From JAPLJU01 sp036725345 (GTDB lineage: Bacteria; Desulfobacterota; Syntrophia; Syntrophales; UBA2192): a stretch of 64,000 bases of DNA. The notes beneath the pieces are model-generated. The model saw only the letters and a list, made by a program, of their open reading frames with translations, was not told where the DNA came from and made no database searches. Position 1 is the first letter of the stretch; each line of letters starts with the position of its first letter. The position numbers and the translations under genes were made by a program. Below, piece after piece: positions 35,651 to 43,160 of the stretch. The DNA lies in contig DAIMEJ010000010.1 in NCBI GenBank assembly GCA_036725345.1, positions 1 through 64,000 of the forward strand, given 5' to 3'.

Positions 35651-36568
35651 ATGTCCGAAGAAATGATGAACACAAAAGAAGTGGCTGCTTACCTGGGCAT
35701 CAACGAAAAGCAGGTCTACGCCCTGATAAAGTCCGGGCGGATTCCGGGGACCCGGGTCACCGGTAAATGGGTCTTTCCGAGAAAACTCATCGACGAGTGG
35801 ATCGAGGAAAACGCACGGGGGGTATTACGGCAGGCTAGGGCGCGCATCCGCGGCGTGGAGGGGGCTCTCCTCGCATCGGGCAGCAACGACCCGGTGCTGG
35901 ATTTTCTGCTCACGGGGATGAGGCGCACCCGGCCCGACTGTTATTTCTTCTGCGCCAATACGGGAAGCACCGACGGGCTTAAGGCACTGGGCGGCGGTTA
36001 CACCGACATTGCCTGGACACATCTCTTCGACCCCGAGACGGGCCACTATAATACACCCTTCCTTGAGGCATACCTGCCCGGCATAAACGCCGTCCTCGTC
36101 CACCTCTTCCGGCGCGATCTGGGTATAGTAACGGCACCTGGCAACCCACGCGGTATCCGGGGATTCGATGACCTTGCGGCGAAGGGCATACGATTCGTGA
36201 ACCGTCAGGCCGGCTCCGGCACGAGGCTCCTTCTCGACCACCACCTGGAGAAAAACGGCATAGCGGCCGGGGCCATCAATGGATACAAACGGGAGGTGTA
36301 TACCCATGTCGAGGTCGGCCTGTCCATTCTCTCGGGCGAGGCAGACGTCGGGTTAGCCACTGTGGCCGTATCCAAACTCATGGGGCTTTACTTCATCCCC
36401 GTGACCCGCGAAAACTTCGACATGGCGGTCGGGCAGACGACCTACTTCAGCAAAGGCGTTCAGGCCCTTGTCGAATGTCTGCGCTCCCCCGGTTTCCGCG
36501 AACGCTTTGAGAAACTCGGCGGATACGGCTTCGAGGATTCCGGAAAGATCTTTTGCTCCAACATCTAA
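35651..36568 (+). CDS. Helix-turn-helix regulator with periplasmic-binding-protein-like oxyanion domain
   Basis: The 305-aa cytoplasmic protein fuses an excisionase/MerR-like DNA-binding domain (MNTKEVAAYLGINEKQVYAL, about 7-26, then PRKLIDEWIEENA) to a substrate-binding domain related to TupA/ModA-like proteins (about 70-305). LASGSNDPVLDFLLTGMRR opens the binding domain and FVNRQAGSGTRLLLDHHL (about 182-199) matches the ligand loop of that family. The layout suggests a one-component sensor of molybdate or tungstate, analogous in role to ModE but built differently. It is the first gene of the operon with tupA1 12 bp downstream. Start chosen at ATG 35651; another ATG pair lies a few codons further in. 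Confidence 0.85.
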   Translation: MSEEMMNTKEVAAYLGINEKQVYALIKSGRIPGTRVTGKWVFPRKLIDEWIEENARGVLRQARARIRGVEGALLASGSNDPVLDFLLTGMRRTRPDCYFFCANTGSTDGLKALGGGYTDIAWTHLFDPETGHYNTPFLEAYLPGINAVLVHLFRRDLGIVTAPGNPRGIRGFDDLAAKGIRFVNRQAGSGTRLLLDHHLEKNGIAAGAINGYKREVYTHVEVGLSILSGEADVGLATVAVSKLMGLYFIPVTRENFDMAVGQTTYFSKGVQALVECLRSPGFRERFEKLGGYGFEDSGKIFCSNI

Positions 36569-36580
36569 GGGAGGTTCATC

Positions 36581-37438
36581 ATGAAAAAGTGGGTGTTGCC
36601 GGTGCTCTTGAGCTTTCTCGTCCTCTTGCCCGGACCATGCCGGGCGCAAGGGGATGGTTTTGTCCTCATGGCGAGCACCATCGGGCCCATTGACTCGGGC
36701 ATCGTGGGCGCCCTCGAGGATTCGTTCGAAAAGGAGACGGGCATCCGGGTGCGCCATGTCGGCGCCGGCACCGGCGCTGCCCTCAAGATCGCACAGAAGG
36801 GGAATGTCGATCTCGTCATGGCCCACGCCAAGGCCCTGGAGGAGAAATTCATTGCCGACGGCTTCGGCACAGAGCGAATCCCCCTCATGTATAACGATTT
36901 TGTCATCCTCGGCCCGGCCACCGACCCCGCCGGAATCAGGGGGCTAAAAACAGGCGCCGAGGCCCTGAAGGCCATCGCCGCCAGGGAGGCCCTCTTCATC
37001 ACGCGGGGCGACAAATCGGGCACGCACGTGGCGGAAATGGACATCTGGGCAAAGGCCGGCATCAAACCCGCAGGTCCCTGGTACATCACCTACGAGAAAG
37101 GCACCGAGGGCAACGCCCCGACGACCCGATTCGCCGATGCGAAAGGGGCCTACGTGTTCATGGATCGGGCGACGTACCTGGCCCTCAAGAAGGAGATCAA
37201 ACTTGTCATTCTCGTGGAAAAGGACGAGGCCCTTCTCAACTACATCTCCCTCATCCCCGTTAACCCGAAGAAATTTCCCCGCGTCAACCGCAGGGACACG
37301 ATGACCTTCGTGAAATGGCTGACAAACCCCGAAAAGGGCCAGCGCATCATCCGCGACTTCGGGAACGATAAATACGGAAGCCCTCTCTTTTTTCCGAATT
37401 CCGAGCCCTGGCGGAAAAAATACGGGACCAAGGGTTAA
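36581..37438 (+). CDS. Tungstate-type ABC transporter substrate-binding protein, divergent paralogue
   Basis: The 285-aa periplasmic protein has a signal peptide (about 1-23, cleavage after PCRA-like residues) and a TupA-like fold. The conserved oxyanion loop, TTTSTQDSG in TupA proteins, reads MASTIGPIDSG here (30-40). The second anion-binding loop TRGDKSGTH (about 141-149) is intact. It shares the fold and GTHVAEMDIW segment with the next gene, but ligand residues in the first loop differ. It could bind molybdate, another oxyanion, or tungstate with altered affinity. GGGAGG lies 8 bp before the ATG. The transporter genes tupB and tupC follow the second paralogue. Confidence 0.85.
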   Translation: MKKWVLPVLLSFLVLLPGPCRAQGDGFVLMASTIGPIDSGIVGALEDSFEKETGIRVRHVGAGTGAALKIAQKGNVDLVMAHAKALEEKFIADGFGTERIPLMYNDFVILGPATDPAGIRGLKTGAEALKAIAAREALFITRGDKSGTHVAEMDIWAKAGIKPAGPWYITYEKGTEGNAPTTRFADAKGAYVFMDRATYLALKKEIKLVILVEKDEALLNYISLIPVNPKKFPRVNRRDTMTFVKWLTNPEKGQRIIRDFGNDKYGSPLFFPNSEPWRKKYGTKG

Positions 37439-37483
37439 CGCGGTCCCGGAACATCTCTTTTTTGAATTCAAGGAGGTAAAGAA

Positions 37484-38356
37484 GTGAAAACTCGCAAAAG
37501 ACTTTTCGTGGCTGTTCTCTCGTTGACGGCAGCAGTGATCTTCACGGCTATCGGCTTCACCATCCCGGTGGATGCGGCCCCCGTCCAGAAGAACATCATT
37601 CTGGCGACAACGACGAGCACGCAGGACTCGGGGCTTCTCGATGTTCTGATCCCCATCTTCGAGAAGAAGACGGGCTACTTCGTCAAGACGATCGCCGTGG
37701 GCTCCGGGCAGGCCATGGCCATGGGCGCCAAGGGCGAGGCCGACGTGCTCCTCGTCCACTCGCCCGCGGCTGAGAAGAAGTTCATGGCCGACGGCAACGG
37801 GGTGGAGCGCAGGCTGGTCATGCACAACGACTTCATCATCGTGGGCCCGCCGAGTGACCCGGCCGGGATCAGGGGCATGAAAAAGGCCGCCGAGGCCTTC
37901 AAGAAAATCGCCTCCTCGGGAAGCATCTTCATGTCACGCGGCGACAAATCGGGGACGCATGTCAAGGAAATGGACATCTGGAAGGCCGCCGGCGTGAAGT
38001 ACGAGGGTGAGAAGTGGTACCAGCAGACGGGGCTCGGGATGGGCCAAACCCTGGCCGTGGCGGCCGAGAAGAAGACCTACACGCTGGCCGACCGGGGGAC
38101 CTACCTGGCCCTGAAGAAGGGCCTGGGCCTCGACATCCTCGTCGAGGGGGATGCCGTCCTGCTCAACATCTACCACGTCATTGAGGTGAACCCGAAAAAG
38201 TGGCCCAAGGTAAACGCCCCCGGGGGAAAGTCCTTCGCGGACTTCATGGTCTCCAAGGGAACTCAGGACATCATCAGGACCTTCGGCGTGGACAAGTTCG
38301 GCTCTCCGCTCTTCTTCCCCGACGCGGGCAAGAAAGTGGAAGACCTGGGAAAATAA
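37484..38356 (+). CDS. tupA: Tungstate ABC transporter substrate-binding protein
   Basis: TupA captures tungstate in the periplasm for import. The 290-aa product has a signal peptide (about 1-31, PVDAAPV cleavage region), the defining loop ATTTSTQDSG (41-50) and the second loop SRGDKSGTH (about 151-159). VKEMDIWKAAG and LADRGTYLAL follow the family closely. It is a typical TupA, unlike the preceding paralogue, and directly abuts tupB (stop TAA is followed immediately by ATG), so coupling is tight. The start is GTG with AAGGAGG about 6 bp upstream. Tungstate rather than molybdate preference is inferred from the Tup-type family. Confidence 0.92.
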   Translation: MKTRKRLFVAVLSLTAAVIFTAIGFTIPVDAAPVQKNIILATTTSTQDSGLLDVLIPIFEKKTGYFVKTIAVGSGQAMAMGAKGEADVLLVHSPAAEKKFMADGNGVERRLVMHNDFIIVGPPSDPAGIRGMKKAAEAFKKIASSGSIFMSRGDKSGTHVKEMDIWKAAGVKYEGEKWYQQTGLGMGQTLAVAAEKKTYTLADRGTYLALKKGLGLDILVEGDAVLLNIYHVIEVNPKKWPKVNAPGGKSFADFMVSKGTQDIIRTFGVDKFGSPLFFPDAGKKVEDLGK

Positions 38357-39055
38357 ATGGACATCATCCTTGAAGGCATCCGGAAGGCCTTCATCCTGCT
38401 TTTCACCTTCGACCCCGAGGTCCTCGGCATCACCTGGTTTTCCCTGAAGGTCTCCGGCACGGCCACATTCATCAGTCTCTTCATCGGCATGTCCGTGGGG
38501 ACGGTGGTGGCCCTCACACAGTTCCCGGGGCGCCGGTTCGTGGTGAGCCTCATCAACACGGGCATGGCCCTTCCACCCGTCGTCGTGGGCCTCTTCGTCA
38601 CCATTTTTCTCTGGCGAAATGGCCCTCTGGGATTCATGGAGATCCTCTACACGCCGGCGGCCATGATCATCGCCCAGGCGATCATCGCCACTCCCATCGT
38701 GACGGGGATATCGCTTGCGGCCATGCAGCAGCTTCCAAAGAAGCTCCGACTGCAGATTCTGGCCCTCGGGGCCACAAGGCTCCAGATGGTGAGGATCCTG
38801 ATCCGGGAGGCCCGCCTCCCTCTCCTGGCGGCGGTGATGGCCGGCTTCGGCGGCGTCATTTCGGAAGTCGGCGCCTCCATCATGGTCGGCGGCAACATCA
38901 AGGGATATACCCGCGTTCTAACCACGGCGACGGTCATGGAAACGAGCAGGGGAAATTTCGACATCGCCATTGCCCTCGGGATCATCCTTCTCATCCTCGC
39001 CTACATGATCAACCTCGTTCTCACACAGATCCAGCAGAGGGAAAGACCGCGGTGA
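38357..39055 (+). CDS. tupB: Tungstate ABC transporter permease
   Basis: The 232-aa membrane protein has about five to six membrane helices and the inner-membrane permease signature EAA loop (about 128-150, ALGATRLQMVRILIREARLPL). AGFGGVISEVGASIMVGGNI lies in the conserved region near the ligand gate. It forms the channel through which tungstate bound by TupA enters. ATG directly follows the tupA stop. Its stop overlaps the GTG of tupC as GTGA. Secure as the TupB component. Confidence 0.92.
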   Translation: MDIILEGIRKAFILLFTFDPEVLGITWFSLKVSGTATFISLFIGMSVGTVVALTQFPGRRFVVSLINTGMALPPVVVGLFVTIFLWRNGPLGFMEILYTPAAMIIAQAIIATPIVTGISLAAMQQLPKKLRLQILALGATRLQMVRILIREARLPLLAAVMAGFGGVISEVGASIMVGGNIKGYTRVLTTATVMETSRGNFDIAIALGIILLILAYMINLVLTQIQQRERPR

Positions 39056-40152
39056 CGATTGCAGACAGCATTCTCGAAGCCAGAAACCTGAAGGTCATCC
39101 GCGGAGGAAGTCTCCTCGTGGATGTACCCGCTCTCAAGATCAGGGAAGGGGAAACGCTGAGTCTCATCGGGCCCAACGGTGCCGGGAAGACGACACTCCT
39201 CCAGGCGCTGTCTTTCCTGATGAGACCCTCGGCTGGCGATATCCTTTTCCGGGGCGAAAAGGTCGGCGCGGAGTACGCCACCCTCGAGTACCGGCGGAAG
39301 CTCGCCATGGTCTTCCAGGAACCCCTCCTCTTTGACACGACGGTTTTCGAGAACGTGGCGTCGGGGCTTAAAATTCGAGGCCTGGGAACAGGCATGGTCA
39401 AGCAGGTCGTCAATGAACAGCTCAACCGTTTCGGCATCGGCCATCTCGGGGATCGCTCCGCCCGGACGCTCTCCGGCGGGGAGGCCCAGAGGACGAGCCT
39501 CGCCCGGGCCTTCGCCATAAAGCCGGAGATCCTTTTTCTCGATGAGCCTTTCGCGTCCCTCGATCCCCCCACCCGCGAGGCGATCATCGTCGACCTGGAA
39601 AAGGCCATTGCCGAAACGGGCACGACCACAGCGATCGCCACCCATGATCGAAACGAGGCCCTGCGGCTCTCGGACCGGATCGCCATGATGGATGGCGGAA
39701 AAATCGTCCAGATCGGGAGCCCTTCCGATGTGATGAACCGGCCCGTCGACGAAGGGGTCGCCGCCTTCGTGGGCATCGAGACGATCCTCCGCGGCCGCGT
39801 CAGGGAAAAACATGCAGGGTCTATCCTTGTCGACGTCAACGGCAAAGAGATCGAGGTCGTGGCGGATGCCGATGCCGGCACGGATGTAACCCTCTGCATA
39901 CGGCCCGAGAATGTGACCCTGTCGCTGTCCCCGCCAGCTTCTGTGATCAGCGCCAGGAACATCTTCCCCGGAAGAGTCAGCAGGATCACGCCCTTGGGTC
40001 TCGTCGTCAAGGTTGAAATTGCCTGCGGCTTCCCTCTCGTGGCCTATGTGACGGGGAATGCAGCGGAGGACTTAAATCTTCGCGAGGGCAAAGAGGTGAC
40101 AGCCCTGTTCAAGGCCACGGCGATCCACGTGTGTCAAAAAATCAGCAGGTGA
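39052..40152 (+). CDS. tupC: Tungstate ABC transporter ATP-binding protein with C-terminal oxyanion-type domain
   Basis: The 366-aa ATPase drives import. Walker A IGPNGAGKT (39-47), Q-loop VFQEPLLFDTT (about 87-97), signature LSGGEAQR (about 141-148) and Walker B ILFLDEPFASLD (about 160-171) are all present. Residues about 245-366 form an extra regulatory TOBE/MOP-like region (IRPENVTLSLSPP, SRITPLGLVVKVEIACG), which in related importers binds the oxyanion and inhibits transport. The GTG start overlaps the tupB stop by four bases. The next gene starts 3 bp after its stop, so it is probably in the same operon. Confidence 0.92.
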   Translation: MTIADSILEARNLKVIRGGSLLVDVPALKIREGETLSLIGPNGAGKTTLLQALSFLMRPSAGDILFRGEKVGAEYATLEYRRKLAMVFQEPLLFDTTVFENVASGLKIRGLGTGMVKQVVNEQLNRFGIGHLGDRSARTLSGGEAQRTSLARAFAIKPEILFLDEPFASLDPPTREAIIVDLEKAIAETGTTTAIATHDRNEALRLSDRIAMMDGGKIVQIGSPSDVMNRPVDEGVAAFVGIETILRGRVREKHAGSILVDVNGKEIEVVADADAGTDVTLCIRPENVTLSLSPPASVISARNIFPGRVSRITPLGLVVKVEIACGFPLVAYVTGNAAEDLNLREGKEVTALFKATAIHVCQKISR

Positions 40153-40155
40153 AAA

Positions 40156-40944
40156 ATGCATCCAGGGGATGATAAACAAACGAACATGAAAGTTTTCATC
40201 GGTTTCGACGACACGGATACGATCAATGCAGAAGCGGGTACTGGCAAGCTCGCGCGGCGCTTCGAGGCGCTCCTGCCCGAGGGATGCCGCCTCTGGGGGG
40301 TCCTTCGCCAGCAGCTTCTGGTGGATGACCGGATCCCCTACACATCGCACAACAGTTCGGCCTGCGCCGTGGTCCTCGCGAGGGAACCCTCTGCAGCCGA
40401 TACGTTGCTCGAGCGGGCCATCGCCCACATCGAGAAGGAATCCCTCCCAGGGAGCGATCCCGGGCTCTGTCTCGCTCATGAAAACGGTCTTTCACTTGCA
40501 AGACTCATGAACTTCGGCGTCCGCTGCACGAAATCGATCGCCTCGCAGAAGGAGGCCCTTGCAGCCACCAGAGGTTTTCACCTCTCCGGACACGGCGGGA
40601 CAAATGACGGCGTCATCGGCGCCGCTGCCGCCGTTGGCCTGACGGCCTCAGGCTGGAGCGGGCGTTTCATCGAGTTCGGTCGTTTGAGGGACCTCCCCGA
40701 CAGCGTGCCCGTTGAAGAACTGGAGCGCTGCGGAATGCAGGTGATCCCCATGGATCGTGACGATGTGACACCCGGGACCGGCGATCGGGTGGACACAAAC
40801 GGGTGGCTCCGGCCGAGACTCCTGGGGCACAGGGCGGTCGTCGTCGTGGTACCCGCCGGTCCCGGTTTATGGCGCACACCCTGGGGAAAAAGGAGGAAAG
40901 GGGGCCGGTCCGATAAGGGTAAAAATGATCCGGGTCTGAAATGA
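40156..40944 (+). CDS. TiaS-like FDDTD-domain protein of unknown function
   Basis: The 262-aa protein has the hallmark of the archaeal TiaS family (tRNA-Ile2 agmatidine synthetase): the FIGFDDTD motif (15-21) and GHGGTNDGVIGAAAAVGL (about 143-160), comparable to the archaeal kinase-like catalytic domain. The OB-fold and zinc-ribbon tRNA-binding regions of archaeal TiaS are missing, so a tRNA substrate is doubtful. The bacterial role is not known to me. It follows tupC by 3 bp. The last 38 codons are duplicated outside the gene at 41132-41244. An alternative ATG (40186) would remove ten residues and start exactly at MKVFIGFDDTD; AGCAGG supports the first ATG only weakly. Confidence 0.72.
   Translation: MHPGDDKQTNMKVFIGFDDTDTINAEAGTGKLARRFEALLPEGCRLWGVLRQQLLVDDRIPYTSHNSSACAVVLAREPSAADTLLERAIAHIEKESLPGSDPGLCLAHENGLSLARLMNFGVRCTKSIASQKEALAATRGFHLSGHGGTNDGVIGAAAAVGLTASGWSGRFIEFGRLRDLPDSVPVEELERCGMQVIPMDRDDVTPGTGDRVDTNGWLRPRLLGHRAVVVVVPAGPGLWRTPWGKRRKGGRSDKGKNDPGLK
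40819..40932 (+). repeat. 114-bp direct repeat, copy 1 (inside the TiaS-like gene 3' end)
   Basis: This segment, the last coding stretch of the TiaS-like gene, recurs at 41132-41244 with only three differences: C to T at 40874, loss of one A near 40898 and A to C at 40922. It can form a hairpin: CCGGTCCC (40856-40863) with GGGGGCCGG (40900-40908), enclosed by ACCC (40851-40854) and GGGT (40917-40920). All three differences fall outside these stems. Confidence 0.9.
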
Positions 40945-41041
40945 GAGAGGCGACGACCCCTCATCGACGAGAAGAACGAAACTTTCACGTAACTCCCTGT
41001 AATCATTTATGAATCAATAAATTACGGGCGGGATAAACCTT

Positions 41042-41071
41042 GAAGGAAAGCGCGAAAAAACGCTTTCCTTC
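41042..41071. terminator. Perfect 11-bp hairpin after the TiaS-like gene
   Basis: GAAGGAAAGCG (41042-41052) and CGCTTTCCTTC (41061-41071) form a perfect stem around CGAAAAAA. The plus-strand tail is TATCCTCGATTG, which is poor in T, so termination efficiency is uncertain. It lies about 100 bp downstream of the tup operon and may end it. Confidence 0.6.
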
Positions 41072-41131
41072 TATCCTCGATTGTTATATAAGAGCTATGT
41101 TATTTTTGGCAGAATGAAGAAGAATTTCGTC

Positions 41132-41244
41132 TCCTGGGGCACAGGGCGGTCGTCGTCGTGGTACCCGCCGGTCCCGGTTTATGGCGTACACCCTGGGGAA
41201 AAAGGAGGAAGGGGGCCGGTCCGATAAGGGTACAAATGATCCGT
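41132..41244 (+). repeat. 114-bp direct repeat, copy 2 (upstream of the porin)
   Basis: A 113-bp near-identical copy of the 3' end of the TiaS-like gene lies in the 390-bp gap before the porin, ending 90 bp before its start codon. It keeps the CCGGTCCC/GGGGGCCGG stem. The one-base loss would shift its reading frame, so it is not an intact coding duplicate. It is either a recent segmental duplication or a structured element in the porin leader. Confidence 0.9.
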
Positions 41245-41334
41245 GTGAGCATCCCCTCTGAAAGAGGGATCTCGTACGGATAAAATAGGGATGATAGAGG
41301 AGTCATTTCCTGTAAAAATAAAAAGGAGGAGGAG

Positions 41335-42804
41335 ATGAGAACATTATTAATCGTTTTCGTTGTGTTCGGGCTCGTGGTGGTCTGTGGTGCCCCCGCCCCG
41401 GCTGTCGACATCAAGGTAAGCGGCACCTACTACGCGGCGGGTGTTTATGAGTCCAATCACTCCCTGAGGAACGAGGACGGGCGTGAATTGCTCACCGGCT
41501 CCGGCAGGGCCAGTTCTTCGAGTTTCGTCTCTCAGAGGCTGAGACTCCAGCCCGAGTTCAAGATCGCCGAGGGTCTCACGCTGTCCACCCGCTTCGACGC
41601 CGTCGAGAAGAAATGGGGCGACAGCTCCTGGGGCAAGGTCCACACGTGGGACAACACGAACCGTCCCGTGGATGCGGCGGCGCCCGCTGACGACTCAGGC
41701 TATACAGTCCCAGGCAACCGGATCAGGACGCAGGAGAACCTCGAGTGGGAGCGCGCCTACGTGGATTTCAACACCGCCATCGGCCGTTTCATGGTCGGTT
41801 ACTTCAACTGCATCTGCTACGGCACGAAGTTCCTCGACTCTGACGCAGCCCGTGCGGGCGTGAAGTGGATGTACCCCATGGGGCCCTGGACCTTCGTGGC
41901 CCAGTGGGAGAAGCCGCATGAAGGCGGCTCCTACGGTACAGGCGGTTCGGCCCCCACGCTCGCCTACTCGAACAAGGACCTCGACGTCTACTCCCTCTCC
42001 GTGGACTACAGATGGAAGAGCGGCACTGCGGGCGCCATGCTCCAGTACTACTACGACGGTTTCTACGACTACTCTGGAACCTCCGGTACGGTGCTGAATC
42101 CGGTGGGGGGCGCAACGGCGGCTGAAGGATTTGTCCGCAAACTTTACACGATCAACCCTTACGCCAAGGCGACCTTCGGCAGCCTCGCCATCGAGGCCGA
42201 GGGCTGGTACGGCTTCGGCAAGTGGGCGGACTTCAGGGACAGTCGGGACGATGTGGACCTGGAAGCCTATGCGCTCTATGCGAAAGCCAAGTACAGCATG
42301 GGTGCCTTCTATGTCGGCGCACTCGGCTCCATTGAGACCGGCGATGACCGGTCGTCGACGGACAAGGTGGAAGGCAGCGTGCTGGGCAGCTCAAGCCTGC
42401 CGTTATTCATGGGCCAGGCCTGGGATCCCTTCCTCCTCATGTTCAACAACCCCATGAACAACTGGACGGGCAACTGGTCTGGATACGGAACGGGGAATGC
42501 CGCCATCAATTACATGGAAGACAACTGCATGCTCTGGCAGATCTTCGCCGGCTGGAACGCGACGCCAAAGCTCCTTCTTGAGGTTGCATACGGACAGGCC
42601 AAGGCCGACGAGCAGGGTACGGCTGTAGACGACGACTACGGCGCCGAGTTCGACCTCACCGCCACTTACAAGATCTACAACAACCTATCCTACATGATCG
42701 GCTTCGGCTACTGGTGGGTCGGTGACTACTTCAAGGGGACGTCTTCCAGCAACCAGATCGACGACGATTACATTGTCATGCACAAGCTGACATTATCTTT
42801 CTAG
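41335..42804 (+). CDS. Outer-membrane porin-like beta-barrel protein
   Basis: The 489-aa protein has a signal peptide (about 1-24, ending near PAPAVD) and a beta-strand-rich body with alternating aromatic and polar residues (GTYYAAGVYES, LRLQPEFKIAEGL, YMIGFGYWWVGDYF). It ends in Phe (LHKLTLSF-type tail), the usual outer-membrane insertion signal. It is most likely a porin of the type common in sulfate-reducing and syntrophic bacteria; no ligand can be assigned. The strong AAGGAGG site is 5 bp before the ATG. It sits between the tungstate operon and the storage-protein gene, so a role in oxyanion entry is possible. A terminator follows. Confidence 0.85.
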   Translation: MRTLLIVFVVFGLVVVCGAPAPAVDIKVSGTYYAAGVYESNHSLRNEDGRELLTGSGRASSSSFVSQRLRLQPEFKIAEGLTLSTRFDAVEKKWGDSSWGKVHTWDNTNRPVDAAAPADDSGYTVPGNRIRTQENLEWERAYVDFNTAIGRFMVGYFNCICYGTKFLDSDAARAGVKWMYPMGPWTFVAQWEKPHEGGSYGTGGSAPTLAYSNKDLDVYSLSVDYRWKSGTAGAMLQYYYDGFYDYSGTSGTVLNPVGGATAAEGFVRKLYTINPYAKATFGSLAIEAEGWYGFGKWADFRDSRDDVDLEAYALYAKAKYSMGAFYVGALGSIETGDDRSSTDKVEGSVLGSSSLPLFMGQAWDPFLLMFNNPMNNWTGNWSGYGTGNAAINYMEDNCMLWQIFAGWNATPKLLLEVAYGQAKADEQGTAVDDDYGAEFDLTATYKIYNNLSYMIGFGYWWVGDYFKGTSSSNQIDDDYIVMHKLTLSF

Positions 42805-42828
42805 GATATTTGACACTCACGGTTCAGG

Positions 42829-42888
42829 GCCGGCAGGCATTGACATGGAGACGACCCCCTCCACTGATTTGCCTGCCGGCTTTCTTTT
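42829..42888 (+). terminator. Rho-independent terminator of the porin gene
   Basis: GCCGGCAGGCA (42829-42839) pairs perfectly with TGCCTGCCGGC (42870-42880) and is followed by TTTCTTTT. The 30-nt loop is unusually long, but stem and tail are strong. It lies 24 bp after the porin stop. Confidence 0.85.
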
Positions 42889-42930
42889 GTGGTAGGATGT
42901 TAGGTAACCGCACAGAGGAGGTACTGCAGG

Positions 42931-43149
42931 ATGCAGGGCATCATTTTTTATCGCGAGAGGGGAAAGGTCGGCGAAGGGGAAAAGAAGCCCCGGTTCAAGC
43001 TTCTGGCCGTCTCGGGGGCGGATATCCGGTTTTACGGCAAGCACCTCCGCAGGAAAGAGCTTGACCAGATCGCGTCGGCCGTCGGCGCCAGGCTGGTCAT
43101 GATCGAGCGCAGCGGGGAAAGCGACGAAGACGTGGAGATCAAGGACTGA
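42931..43149 (+). CDS. Small protein of unknown function before the storage-protein gene
   Basis: The 72-aa product (MQGIIFYRERGKV, later YGKHLRRKELDQIASAVGAR) is basic, soluble and predicted alpha/beta, without signal or cysteine. I do not recognise its family. It has an excellent ribosome site (AGAGGAGG, 9 bp upstream) and is followed 11 bp later by the MosA/MosB-like gene. It therefore probably forms an operon with that gene and could be an accessory factor for metal storage. This link rests on position only. Confidence 0.7.
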   Translation: MQGIIFYRERGKVGEGEKKPRFKLLAVSGADIRFYGKHLRRKELDQIASAVGARLVMIERSGESDEDVEIKD

Positions 43150-43160
43150 GGAGGGTTCTG

